From assembly GCA_041495845.1 (NCBI GenBank), contig JBGQDM010000035.1, forward strand, positions 1-30,696: a stretch of 30,696 nucleotides of DNA. Reading direction: 5' to 3'. The notes beneath the pieces were generated by a model. It did no database searches and was not told the DNA's origin. It saw only the letters and a program-made list of their open reading frames with translations. Source of the DNA: JBGQDM01 sp041495845 (lineage in GTDB: Bacteria; Acidobacteriota; Terriglobia; Terriglobales; Acidobacteriaceae). The position numbers were made by a program, and so were the translations under genes. Each line of letters begins with the position of its first letter. Position 1 is the first letter of the stretch. Positions 7,336 to 15,051 of this stretch are shown here, one piece after another.

Positions 7336-7815
7336 CTAATCGATGTTGTGCACACGACGACGAATCACAGCCCCGGCCGAGTACGCCAGACTTCCGACGG
7401 CCAACGGAGTCAGAAACAGTCTATCTGCGCAACGTGACGCGAAATCAGGCTCCTGCCAGCTCGGTGCCTGGCAATCTGCCGTAAAGAAGTGCTCAATCAT
7501 TCCTGAATGGAAGAAGACGCTTCCGGCTGCTCTCCAAACTAAAATACGGATAATAAAACCTAAAGTGGACGGAATCCAAATCCACATGGCACCCCTGCTG
7601 GTAAACGTGTCGCACACCGAATACGCAAGCCATAGACCTGTAATGGCGGCCACGGATAGGAAGTAGTCGGAGTAGAACTGTTGTGGGTTCACAGGGTAAG
7701 CCAAGGCACGACGAATGAGCCAGTAAGCCGACCCGGTTAAGAAGAACGCAAACATCGGAACCGCAAGCGTCGCAATGGCCAGGTGGAACAGGTAGGCAAG
7801 AATCCGCTTCGTCAT
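7336..7815 (-). CDS. Four-helix membrane protein, unknown function
   Basis: A 159-residue protein from the ATG at 7815, which has an AGAAGGAG ribosome site; an in-frame GTG at 7845 would place that site inside the coding region and is rejected. Hydrophobic segments lie at about residues 6-28, 49-70, 76-95 and 136-152, with a cysteine-containing polar loop (ADCQAP, ASRCAD) between the third and fourth. No family is recognised. It lies downstream of the cupin gene on the same strand but is separated from it by a strong terminator, so it needs its own promoter or read-through. Base composition is AT-richer than the chromosome average here, as in the convergent repeat-protein gene. Confidence 0.6.
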   Translation of the reverse strand: MTKRILAYLFHLAIATLAVPMFAFFLTGSAYWLIRRALAYPVNPQQFYSDYFLSVAAITGLWLAYSVCDTFTSRGAMWIWIPSTLGFIIRILVWRAAGSVFFHSGMIEHFFTADCQAPSWQEPDFASRCADRLFLTPLAVGSLAYSAGAVIRRRVHNID

Positions 7816-7870
7816 CGCGTTCCGGCTCCTTCTGACAAACCTCACCTTCGCCCAATTTCACCAGCAATCC

Positions 7871-7902
7871 AAAAAAATAAAGGAGCCGCACCGAGCGGCT
7901 CC
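7871..7902 (-). terminator. Rho-independent terminator of the cupin gene
   Basis: On the minus strand an eight-base perfect stem, GGAGCCGC-5-GCGGCTCC (7902-7882), is followed by TTTATTTTTTT. It starts 24 bases after the cupin stop codon. Confidence 0.9.
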
Positions 7903-7925
7903 CTGGTTCGAAGGTGAAGTCGATC

Positions 7926-8606
7926 CTACTTCGGCTCCACCAGGATGACCTCCGAGGGTAAGTCGCCACGGTTCTGGGGCAGGTGGCTCTCTCCAGGCAT
8001 GACGTTCACGTCGCCGGCCTTGCCCGGATTCTCCCGGGTCATGCCGTCGGGCATGGTGAAGGCGAAATTTCCGCCGCTCAGGTTAATGGCGATCAGTCGA
8101 GGATGGCTGTGCATCACCGACTTTTCGCCCGCACCGTAGTGCACGCGGATGATGCGCGCCCGGTCGTTTTCCAGTTCCACCTTGTAGTGCTTGGGATCAA
8201 GCTTGGTGGAGGTGTCTTCGCTTTCTTTGGCAGCCGCCATGGTGACGGGCAGCTTCTCCTTGAACTCGATCAGGATGACCTCGATCGGCTTGGCGCCGAT
8301 GTTTTCGGGCGTGTGAGTAAACGGCTCCGTCCACACGGCCTCGCCGGCCTTGCGCGAGCCCTGCGGCGCATTGCCCGCAGTCACATTCTGTTTTAATGAG
8401 CTGTCGGTTAGAAATACGGCCACAGCGTTGGGATGGCTATGCGTCACCGACTTCTCGCCAGGCGGGAAGGTGATGCGCAGCACGCGGACTTGATTGTCTT
8501 CGAATTCCACCTTGTGGTGCTTGGGATCCACTTGCACGGGGTCCTGCGCGAGTACAACTCCCGCGAGGAACAGGACTGCAACCGCCACACACAGCAGACG
8601 TTTCAT
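7926..8606 (-). CDS. Secreted double-cupin protein
   Basis: A 226-residue protein with a signal peptide (MKRLLCVAVAVLFLAGVVLAQ, cleavage near residue 20) and two cupin domains that are clear duplicates. Domain one opens DPKHHKVEFEDNQVRVLRI and has PGEKSVTHSHP. Domain two opens DPKHYKVELENDRARIIRV and has AGEKSVMHSHP. The HSHP histidines sit where cupins bind metal, but the second metal motif is not obvious, so an enzymatic role is uncertain. The ATG has a GAGGAGGG ribosome site. A TTGCGC-17-TAGCAT pair (minus strand, 8663-8635) about 22 bases upstream of the start is a candidate promoter. A strong terminator follows, so it is a single-gene unit. The substrate is unknown. Confidence 0.8.
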   Translation of the reverse strand: MKRLLCVAVAVLFLAGVVLAQDPVQVDPKHHKVEFEDNQVRVLRITFPPGEKSVTHSHPNAVAVFLTDSSLKQNVTAGNAPQGSRKAGEAVWTEPFTHTPENIGAKPIEVILIEFKEKLPVTMAAAKESEDTSTKLDPKHYKVELENDRARIIRVHYGAGEKSVMHSHPRLIAINLSGGNFAFTMPDGMTRENPGKAGDVNVMPGESHLPQNRGDLPSEVILVEPK

Positions 8607-8944
8607 ATGCCCTCCTCAGACAAGCGGCGGGAGAATGCTACACCCGCCACCCCTAGGGCGCAACGCTGGGGAAGTACCTGAAGAAATGCGTTCTGAAGGC
8701 TGCGTTCCAGGCGGGGACGGCCAGCCTCTCCCACCAGCGCGATGAGCACTCTTCCCTGCCCTGCGCCTGCTCTGGCGCGACCGACCGGCGCCACTGATCG
8801 GCACCTCCGACGGGAGGATTGCCGACAAAAAGGGTCTCGCGGCGCTGTCAGCCAGCGAGAGGGGTGTACGATGGTGCCCTCTTCGAGAGCACGAAAGAAA
8901 TTCCAGCTAGCAGACGTCATCAACAAGTTCCGGAAAAGGGGTTT
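8607..8944. other. Intergenic region between divergent genes
   Basis: About 340 bases separate the leftward cupin gene from the rightward TPR gene. It holds the candidate cupin promoter (8635-8663) and a possible -10 box TACGAT (8868-8873) for the TPR gene. The frames crossing it lack ribosome sites and motifs. Confidence 0.35.
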
Positions 8945-11194
8945 ATGGGGATGCGAGCGATTCTCGTAGTCTTGGTGTTGTGTACCGCTGGGGTAGCGGA
9001 CAATCTGGAAAAGGCCCAGAAAAAAGAGCTGGAAGCGCAAGTCAAGACGATGACCGCGGAAGCGCAAAAGCTGGAGAACGCCGGACAACTGGCGGAAGCG
9101 CGCACCAAGTATGCCGAGTCGCAGGCGCTGATTGAAATGAAGGACGTCACCGAGGCCATCAAGCGTTTGGACGAAGTCATTCACAAGCGGGTGAAGGACA
9201 GCTTGAGCGAATCACGCAAGCTCTACGATTTGCGCAAGTTCCAGGAGGCAGCCACTGCGCTCGAAGAGGGCTCCAAGCTCCAGGCATATCAGTCTGTATT
9301 TGTGTACGATCTTGCCCTCTGCTACTACCAGCTGGGTAATCGCCAGAAGGCACTGGAATACCTCAGAAAAGCCCAAGCGGCCACGGCTGACCCGAAGCAA
9401 AAACAGAAACTCCTGCAGTTGCTCACGTTCTTCATCACCGGAGAGAGCGCGCTGGCCGTGAGCACCAGCGACCGAGATCGAATCAGCCAGGTCAACCATC
9501 TCTCCGAGAGCATCGGGGTGGAAGCTTCCCTGGAAGATACAGGCGGAGATGAGGAGCCGCTGTCCGCAGGCGCCGCTCCCGCCGCCCCACCGGTGGCTCA
9601 GGCGTCGCTCAAGACCAGCGAACCCGCCGGAGTGCATCGCAATACCAGTGCGGTCCGCCGGTCGAGTTTGTGCAATGCCCTGGGCGAACTCAAAAGCACA
9701 CTGGTCAGCCTTCCGTCTGCGACCTTCAATCTGGCGAATTGCGCCGAGACCAACGGACGGACCGCGGAAGCGGCCAAGCTGCTGGAGAAATACCTGGAAA
9801 TGGCGCCGGGCGCACTCGATGTCGAGGAAGCCCACACCCGGATCGCGGACCTGAAACAGCTACTGAGTCTGGCGGGGCCGAATGGGAGCGAAATTCGCCG
9901 TCTGTATGCGTCGGTATACGGGTCGTTGGCGGAGCGGCAATATGATCGGGCGCTTGCCGACCTCAACAAGGCTGGCGACCTGGCCCCTGAATTCGCGCTC
10001 ACTCAGTGGAAGCTGGCGCTGCTCCATGAAGCGATGGGGGACATCGATCGAGCGAAGGAGAATTTCACTCGCTACCAACAGCTGGCGTCCGAGCAGAGTG
10101 CTAAAGACGAGGCGGCGCTGCATCTCAGCACCCTGGACGCGAAACGGACCAAGTATGACGAAGAGGTGGACGCAGCGGAAGACATCGTTGCCGATTTGTT
10201 CAACCGGGGCATGAACCTGAGTTTCAACGGGTCCGAGAAGCGCAGCGCGATCCGGGTGCGACGCGCGCGCGCGAAAAAGAAAGAAGAAGCCAAAGCGCGG
10301 AATCGGGTGGGGGGCTTTGCTATTCCGTTTGCGTATGCACAGCAGCAACTGTCGCGAGCGAGTGAGCATCTGCAGGTCGCCCTCGCCCTCTTTCCTCTCG
10401 GAGCGGAAGCCAACGAGCTCATGGGACTGGTCTTTTTGCAGGCCAACGACGGCCCTTCGGCCATCAAGAGTTTTGATGTGGTCGCCAGCCAGGGCCTGCC
10501 GGTTTCGTTTTATGCCGAAATGCGTGGCCATAAGCAGGACCACGCGGTGAAGTGCGAGTTAAGTCGAGACCGGCTGCGGTTGATCTTCCTTTCGTCCTAT
10601 GACAAGAATGGAAAGCCGGCCCCGCCCAGCAAGCCGGCAGGAGAAGATGGCCTGGGAGATATGGTTGTGGAGCCCGCTGCCGAGCGGCAACAAGGGTTCG
10701 AGTCCCTCGACTTGACCTTGAGCGACATCAAGAAAGTTGAGACCGACAAAGGGCTCCTCAAACTGAAACTTGCCCAGCAAGAAATCTATCTCTCCCCGAT
10801 CTACCTGCCTTCCTTCACCCCCATTGAGGGCCCACCGGCGCGCCGGTTTGCCAACAACTACACCCGGCTGTTTGTTCGCTACCCGGGGTTGGAGGATTCC
10901 AAGCTGGGGACCGAAGGCATGAGCGGGGGCGAGAAGTTCAAGATGGGATACGACATTGCCAACGCCAGCGTGGACATTGCCATGTCGGGTTTCACCCCCA
11001 TCAGCGCCATCTCCAGCGTGCAAGACGCCATCACTATTACGCGGACCATTCGGGCCGCGATGGTTTCGCTGACTGTAAGCTTTTCGACCTGGGAGAAGAG
11101 TGTGGACGACCAGCAACAACTGCTGGCGGGAAAGTCGTTTAAGGCCATTCCGACCCAGCCGGTGAATTTGGGATTCGTGCAGGAGGCGAAGTAG
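8945..11194 (+). CDS. Large secreted TPR-repeat protein
   Basis: A 749-residue protein starting at the ATG at 8945 (GGAAAAGGGG just upstream) with a short signal peptide (about residues 4-18). Earlier in-frame starts exist but would bury the signal sequence. Residues about 20-190 contain helix pairs with TPR spacing (AQKLENAGQLAEARTKYAES; FVYDLALCYYQLGNRQKALEYLRKA). A proline/alanine linker near 200-215 follows, then more TPR-like pairs around 245-290 and 320-400. A strongly basic patch (RRARAKKKEEAKARNR) lies near 440-455, then another TPR pair. The last 250 residues look like a beta-rich unknown domain. TPRs mediate protein contacts; the partner is unknown. It ends 27 bases from the tRNA-Ala gene, which runs the other way. 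Confidence 0.75.
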   Translation: MGMRAILVVLVLCTAGVADNLEKAQKKELEAQVKTMTAEAQKLENAGQLAEARTKYAESQALIEMKDVTEAIKRLDEVIHKRVKDSLSESRKLYDLRKFQEAATALEEGSKLQAYQSVFVYDLALCYYQLGNRQKALEYLRKAQAATADPKQKQKLLQLLTFFITGESALAVSTSDRDRISQVNHLSESIGVEASLEDTGGDEEPLSAGAAPAAPPVAQASLKTSEPAGVHRNTSAVRRSSLCNALGELKSTLVSLPSATFNLANCAETNGRTAEAAKLLEKYLEMAPGALDVEEAHTRIADLKQLLSLAGPNGSEIRRLYASVYGSLAERQYDRALADLNKAGDLAPEFALTQWKLALLHEAMGDIDRAKENFTRYQQLASEQSAKDEAALHLSTLDAKRTKYDEEVDAAEDIVADLFNRGMNLSFNGSEKRSAIRVRRARAKKKEEAKARNRVGGFAIPFAYAQQQLSRASEHLQVALALFPLGAEANELMGLVFLQANDGPSAIKSFDVVASQGLPVSFYAEMRGHKQDHAVKCELSRDRLRLIFLSSYDKNGKPAPPSKPAGEDGLGDMVVEPAAERQQGFESLDLTLSDIKKVETDKGLLKLKLAQQEIYLSPIYLPSFTPIEGPPARRFANNYTRLFVRYPGLEDSKLGTEGMSGGEKFKMGYDIANASVDIAMSGFTPISAISSVQDAITITRTIRAAMVSLTVSFSTWEKSVDDQQQLLAGKSFKAIPTQPVNLGFVQEAK

Positions 11195-11221
11195 AACAGG
11201 CGCCGCAAGTGCTTGAAAAGA

Positions 11222-11297
11222 TGGTGGAGCTAGTCGGGATCGAACCGACGACCTCATCGTTGCGAACGATGCGCTCTCCCAGCTGAGCTATAGCCCC
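11222..11297 (-). tRNA. tRNA-Ala (anticodon CGC)
   Basis: A full 76-base cloverleaf with an encoded CCA end. The seven-base acceptor stem (GGGGCTA with TAGCTCC) includes the G3-U70 wobble pair that marks alanine tRNAs. D-stem GCTC/GAGC, anticodon stem CATCG/CGATG with loop TTCGCAA, and T-stem GTCGG/CCGAC with TTCGATC are all intact. The anticodon CGC reads GCG codons. Confidence 0.97.
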
Positions 11298-11398
11298 ACC
11301 CGTGGTGATCCAACTTCAAAATTCTATCAGTGATGGTGTGTCGGCACCAAGGGCGGCGCGGCTGGCGCGAACCATGATTCCGTGGCCTCTGCGGAGAA

Positions 11399-11448
11399 AA
11401 ATCTTAAAACGCTGAGGGCGCGGAGAAAGGCCGCAGAGAGCGCAGAGG
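11399..11448. repeat. Dispersed intergenic repeat, copy 2
   Basis: Ungapped match to 783-832 at 41 of 50 bases, same strand. It lies between the tRNA-Ala gene and ribA in otherwise featureless DNA. A partly complementary CCTCTGCGGAG lies just before it (11386-11396), so the copy could fold with its flank. Confidence 0.65.
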
Positions 11449-11546
11449 CGAGCCTGCCCAAAAGATCCGAAGGAGTGGAGTTCGGGAAGTGGTCGTTGAG
11501 CCGGTTGCGTGGGCGGTAGTGGACACCGGCGTCGGCGACCTATCGC

Positions 11547-11552
11547 TATAAT
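11547..11552 (+). promoter_or_regulatory. Consensus -10 box overlapping the ribA start
   Basis: A perfect TATAAT whose last two bases are the first two of the ATG at 11551. Transcription would begin near 11559, next to an in-frame GTG at 11560. No good -35 is seen at normal spacing; TGGACA at 11520 is 21 bases away. Confidence 0.5.
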
Positions 11553-12168
11553 GCCTGATGTGAGTGAAAACACTGCAGTGCGCAAGGTTGCGGAGGCGGA
11601 TTTTCCGACCCGCTGGGGGAAGTTCCGCATTTTTGGGTTTGAAGGGCAATACGGCGAGCGCGTGGAAACGGCGGTGGTCCTGGTGATGGGCGAGGTACAG
11701 ATGGGTGCGCCGCTGGTGCGGGTGCACTCGCAATGCCTTACCGGCGACGTGTTCGGTTCGCTGCGCTGCGACTGTCGCGCCCAACTGGAAATGGCGCTGG
11801 GCATGATCGCCGAAGCGGGGGCCGGCATTTTGGTCTACGAACAGCAGGAAGGGCGCGGCATTGGGCTGATGGCCAAGTTGCAGGCCTACGAGTTGCAGGA
11901 TGCGGGGCGCGACACGGTGGAAGCCAACATCGAGCTTGGTTTTGAAGCGGACCAGCGGGAGTTCTCGTTGCCTGTCGGGATTCTGCGCGCGCTGGGAGTG
12001 GAGAAGGTACGGCTGCTGTCCAATAATCCCGACAAAGTTTCGGCGCTGGAGCGGGGCGGAGTGAAGGTGTTGGAACGCGTGCCGTGCGAAGTCGCGGCCC
12101 AGCCCGACGCGGAAGAATATTTGAAGACGAAGAAGGAAAAGATGGGGCATTTGTTTACTTCGCGGTAG
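11551..12168 (+). CDS. ribA: GTP cyclohydrolase II
   Basis: The enzyme opens the GTP imidazole ring, releasing formate and pyrophosphate, the first step of riboflavin synthesis. It is 205 residues from the ATG at 11551, close to the E. coli enzyme (196). The zinc cysteines are C62, C73 and C75 (QCLTGD...LRCDC), with the same 11- and 2-residue spacing as E. coli C54/C65/C67. YEQQEGRGIGL (96-106), DTVEAN (121-126) and LSNNPDK (156-162) are the substrate-binding and catalytic blocks. There is no fused RibB domain, so dihydroxybutanone phosphate synthase must be elsewhere. A -10 box overlaps the ATG and no Shine-Dalgarno is visible, so translation may really begin at the GTG at 11560 on a leaderless mRNA, shortening the protein by three residues. 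Confidence 0.95.
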   Translation: MPDVSENTAVRKVAEADFPTRWGKFRIFGFEGQYGERVETAVVLVMGEVQMGAPLVRVHSQCLTGDVFGSLRCDCRAQLEMALGMIAEAGAGILVYEQQEGRGIGLMAKLQAYELQDAGRDTVEANIELGFEADQREFSLPVGILRALGVEKVRLLSNNPDKVSALERGGVKVLERVPCEVAAQPDAEEYLKTKKEKMGHLFTSR

Positions 12169-12260
12169 GTTGCTCCAGCGCGCTGAATTTTTCGCGGCAC
12201 CGGGGGGTCTCTTCCCCCGCGTTCCCCACGACCCGCGCCGCCTTCGCGGCGGCGCACGCG

Positions 12261-12281
12261 GGCGAGGGCGCCCGCGCCACA
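12261..12281. repeat. Short dispersed GC repeat, copy 1
   Basis: GGCGAGGGCGCCCGCGCCAC plus one A matches 21503-21523 with one mismatch. Both copies directly follow a gene end (ribA; thiO) in non-coding DNA. It is partly self-complementary. Confidence 0.45.
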
Positions 12282-12319
12282 CAAACTAGACCCTCCCTTA
12301 GCCGCACCCGCGGCTCGGG

Positions 12320-12325
12320 TATATT
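12320..12325 (+). promoter_or_regulatory. -10 box of a likely leaderless Nudix gene
   Basis: TATATT followed by exactly six bases and then ATG. With normal spacing the first transcribed base is the A of the start codon at 12332. No Shine-Dalgarno exists between them. The -35 is weak (TTAGCC at 12298). Confidence 0.5.
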
Positions 12326-12331
12326 GATCCC

Positions 12332-12901
12332 ATGACAACGAAGGCAAGGAGTAAGGCTCGCGTGGTTTCGTCGCGCGTGGTGTATCGCGGGCCGGTGTTC
12401 TGGGTAACGACCGACATGGTGACGGAGCCGGGCGGCATTGAGGCGCGGCGGGACGTGGTGCGCCACTCGGGCTCGGTGGTGGTGCTCGCAGTCGAGGGCA
12501 CGGGAGCAAGAGCGCGGGTATTGCTGGAACGCCAATACCGGCATGCGGCTGAGTCGATCATGTGGGAACTGCCGGCCGGCCGCGTGGATGCTGGCGAGAG
12601 CGAACTGGCGGGCGCCAAGCGCGAATTGCTGGAGGAAACTGGTTTTCGGGCAACGCGCTGGAAACGAATCCTCAAGTTTTACGCGAGCCCTGGGTTTCTC
12701 GCGGAAACGATGGCGCTCTACCTCGCCACCGGCCTGAAGGCGGGCAAGGCCGAGCCCGAAGCCGATGAAATGATCCGCACCCGTTTTGTGCCGCTCGACG
12801 AAGCGGTGACCATGATCCGTCGCGGCGCCATCCGCGACGCCAAAACAATCAGCGGAGTGCTCTGGCTGGAACGCTTCGGGGCAGGTTCTAACCCTCGTTA
12901 A
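12332..12901 (+). CDS. Nudix hydrolase, ADP-ribose pyrophosphatase-like
   Basis: A 189-residue protein with an exact Nudix box, G-x5-E-x7-R-E-L-L-E-E-T-G-F, at residues 83-105 (GRVDAGE...RELLEETGF). The preceding WELPAG and the following FYASPGFLAETMALYLA segment match the ADP-ribose/ADP-sugar pyrophosphatase subgroup, in which a conserved SPG lies about 15 residues after the box. Such enzymes hydrolyse ADP-ribose to AMP and ribose 5-phosphate with Mg2+. The exact substrate cannot be read from the sequence. It lies 163 bases after ribA with its own -10 box placed for a leaderless transcript. Confidence 0.88.
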   Translation: MTTKARSKARVVSSRVVYRGPVFWVTTDMVTEPGGIEARRDVVRHSGSVVVLAVEGTGARARVLLERQYRHAAESIMWELPAGRVDAGESELAGAKRELLEETGFRATRWKRILKFYASPGFLAETMALYLATGLKAGKAEPEADEMIRTRFVPLDEAVTMIRRGAIRDAKTISGVLWLERFGAGSNPR

Positions 12902-12928
12902 TTCGGCAGGTTACCCCTCTTTCCCAAC

Positions 12929-12957
12929 TTGACACTGACGGGGGCTGGCAGGAGAAT
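12929..12957 (+). promoter_or_regulatory. Promoter of the cold-shock gene
   Basis: TTGACA (12929-12934), a 17-base spacer and GAGAAT (12952-12957). The predicted start of transcription is near 12964, giving a leader of about 28 bases before the ATG at 12992. This argues against upstream in-frame starts at 12929 (TTG, which is the -35 itself) and 12956. Confidence 0.55.
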
Positions 12958-12991
12958 GGCGGCCAAGGTGGAGGCACAGGCAGTGGATCGC

Positions 12992-13192
12992 ATGAAAGGT
13001 ACCGTCAAGTGGTTTAACAACGCCAAGGGCTACGGGTTCATCGGGCACGACGGTGGGCCGGATGTCTTTGTGCACTACAGTGCCATCACGAGCGAAGGGT
13101 ACAAGAGTCTGCAGGAGGGGGACGTCGTCGAGTTCGAGATCGTGCAAGGCAACAAAGGACCCCAGGCCGCCAACGTGACCAAGGCTTCCTGA
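12992..13192 (+). CDS. Cold-shock protein, CspA family
   Basis: A 66-residue single cold-shock domain, the usual family length. It opens MKGTVKWFNNAKGYGFI, with RNP1 (KGYGFI) at residues 12-17 and RNP2 (DVFVHY) at 24-29. The aromatic residues that stack on single-stranded RNA or DNA (W7, F8, F16, F26, H28) are present. Such proteins act as RNA chaperones or transcription antiterminators in the cytoplasm. The start at 12992 was chosen because it gives the canonical N-terminus and lies downstream of the predicted transcription start. The leader is short, so there is no long thermosensing leader like that of E. coli cspA, and cold induction cannot be inferred. Confidence 0.93.
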   Translation: MKGTVKWFNNAKGYGFIGHDGGPDVFVHYSAITSEGYKSLQEGDVVEFEIVQGNKGPQAANVTKAS

Positions 13193-13268
13193 CCGACAGC
13201 TTTCCCGTCATCCCATTCGCGCCCGGAGCCCCCCGGCCAGTTGGAGGGAGAGTTCTAGTCCTCCGGCG

Positions 13269-13274
13269 TAAAAT
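13269..13274 (+). promoter_or_regulatory. Candidate -10 box for polX
   Basis: TAAAAT, 25 bases before the polX ATG. No convincing -35 lies at 16-18 bases upstream. The leader of about 19 bases has no Shine-Dalgarno. Confidence 0.35.
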
Positions 13275-13299
13275 CCAGTAGCACTCCATAGACAACCAG

Positions 13300-15051
13300 A
13301 TGGACAACAAGACCATCGCGACTTTTCTGTATGAGACAGCCGACCTGCTGGAAATTGACGGGCAGGACGTGTTCCGCATTCGTTCGTACCGGCGCGCCGC
13401 GGAAGCGATTCAAGGATTGGGCGAACAGGTGAGCACACTGGTTGGTGAACCGAAGAAGCTGCTGGAAATTCCGGGCATTGGCAAAGGGATGGTCGCCAAC
13501 CTGCAGGAGCTGCTGAAGACAGGGCGGCTCACGGTGCAAACGGAATTGCTGGCCCGCTACTCGCCGACCATGCTGGAGTTGTTGAAGATCCAGGGGCTGG
13601 GGCCAAAGACAATCGCGCTGCTGTGGAGTGCGTTCCATGTGGCGGATGTGGAAGGAGTCGAGAAGTTGGCGCGCGAGGGCAAGATTCGCGAGCTGCCGCG
13701 GATGGGAGAGAAACAGGAGCAAAAACTGCTGAAGGCGATTGCCGACTATCGGCGAATCGCAGGGCGGTTTTTGATTGACGCGGCCGAGGAAATGGCGGCG
13801 CAACTGACTGAGCATCTGCAGAAGGTAACGGGGATTGCGAAGATCACGCCGGCGGGCAGCTTGCGGCGCGGGCGCGAGACCGTGGGCGACCTGGACATTC
13901 TGGTGACCGGCAAAGTGTGCACGACAGAAAAGGGCCGGGCACAGGTCATGGATCATATCGTGCAGTTCGAGCCGCTGGCGGACGTGATCGCATGCGGCGA
14001 CAACAAGATCAGTTTCCGGGTGCGCAGCGGGATGCAGGTGGATGTGCGGCTGCTGCCACCGGAATCTTTCGGCGCGGCGTTGCAATACTTCACCGGATCC
14101 AAGTCGCACAACATTCTGTTGCGGCAGCGGGCGCTGAAGATGGGCCTCACGCTGAATGAATACGGCTTGGCGCAACTGGAAGGCGAAAAGCGCGTGGCGG
14201 GCAAGACGGAAGAGGAAATTTACGCCAAGCTGAAACTGGATTTCATCCCGCCCGAGTTACGGGAAGCGATGGGTGAAATTGAGGCGGCGGAAGCGCACAA
14301 ACTGCCAGACCTGATTTCGCAGGCCGATCTGCAAGGCGACGTGCATATGCACACGGTGGAGACGGACGGCCGTAACACCATTGCCGAGATGGCGGAGGCG
14401 GCGCGCGAGCGAGGATACAAATACATCGCCATCACCGACCACTCCAAGAATCTGGCGTTTGCCAACGGCCTGGATGACAAGCGAGCGGAGCAGCACATCC
14501 GGCGGATTCGGGAAGCGGACAAGAAGATTGAGGGCATCCGGGTGCTGGCGGGGATTGAGGTCGACATCCTGGCGGATGGCGAACTCGATCTCTCGGACGG
14601 AGTTCTGGAACAGATGGACGTGGTGATCGCCAGCGTGCACTCGCACTTCAACCAGGAACCGTCAAAGATGACGGAGCGGCTGCTGCGGGCGGTGGCGAAT
14701 CCGAATACGGCGATTGTGGGCCATCCGACGGGGAGGTTATTGCTGCGGCGGGATGCCTACGCCTTTGATATGGCGGCGGTGTTGGACGCAGCGGCGAGGC
14801 ACGGAGTGGCCATGGAACTGAACTCGTATCCGGACCGGCTCGACTTGAACGATCAGCATCTGCGCATGGCGAAAGAGAGGGGCGTGAAGATCGTGATCAA
14901 CACCGACTCGCACCACACTTCGCATCTGGAGAAGATCAAGTACGGAATCCTGCAAGCCAGACGCGCGTGGCTGAAGAAGGCAGATGTGCTCAACACCCTG
15001 CCGGTGGAGAAGTTCACGCGGGCCTTGGCGAGAAAGAAGGTAGCGGCATGA
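13300..15051 (+). CDS. polX: DNA polymerase X (Pol beta-like with PHP domain)
   Basis: A 583-residue bacterial family X polymerase that fills short gaps in DNA repair and carries a PHP domain with 3'-5' exonuclease/AP-endonuclease activity in characterised members. Residues 1-80 form the helical 8-kDa-like domain with a helix-hairpin-helix (IPGIGKG, 57-63), and a second HhH-like motif, IQGLGPKT, lies at about 97-104. The polymerase centre is GSLRRGRETVGDLDILV, with D197 and D199, and the third carboxylate D248 in QVDVR. The PHP domain starts near 345: H349 and H351 (DVHMHT), TDH at 379-381, GIEVD, SVHSH, GHPTGR and NTDSHHT are all present, so the exonuclease metal site looks complete. The gene overlaps the next by 4 bases. 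Confidence 0.95.
   Translation: MDNKTIATFLYETADLLEIDGQDVFRIRSYRRAAEAIQGLGEQVSTLVGEPKKLLEIPGIGKGMVANLQELLKTGRLTVQTELLARYSPTMLELLKIQGLGPKTIALLWSAFHVADVEGVEKLAREGKIRELPRMGEKQEQKLLKAIADYRRIAGRFLIDAAEEMAAQLTEHLQKVTGIAKITPAGSLRRGRETVGDLDILVTGKVCTTEKGRAQVMDHIVQFEPLADVIACGDNKISFRVRSGMQVDVRLLPPESFGAALQYFTGSKSHNILLRQRALKMGLTLNEYGLAQLEGEKRVAGKTEEEIYAKLKLDFIPPELREAMGEIEAAEAHKLPDLISQADLQGDVHMHTVETDGRNTIAEMAEAARERGYKYIAITDHSKNLAFANGLDDKRAEQHIRRIREADKKIEGIRVLAGIEVDILADGELDLSDGVLEQMDVVIASVHSHFNQEPSKMTERLLRAVANPNTAIVGHPTGRLLLRRDAYAFDMAAVLDAAARHGVAMELNSYPDRLDLNDQHLRMAKERGVKIVINTDSHHTSHLEKIKYGILQARRAWLKKADVLNTLPVEKFTRALARKKVAA

Noticed and set aside
5947..7860. An integrated mobile element
   Set aside because: Base composition is lower in GC, but no integrase, transposase, target duplication or tRNA junction is visible at the edges.
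12929..12991. Longer cold-shock protein starting at TTG 12929 or ATG 12956
   Set aside because: The TTG is part of a TTGACA -35 box and the ATG overlaps the -10 box; the canonical CspA start is at 12992.
13255..14175. A 306-codon minus-strand frame opposite polX
   Set aside because: Glutamine/histidine/leucine-rich shadow of the polymerase gene, without recognisable motifs.
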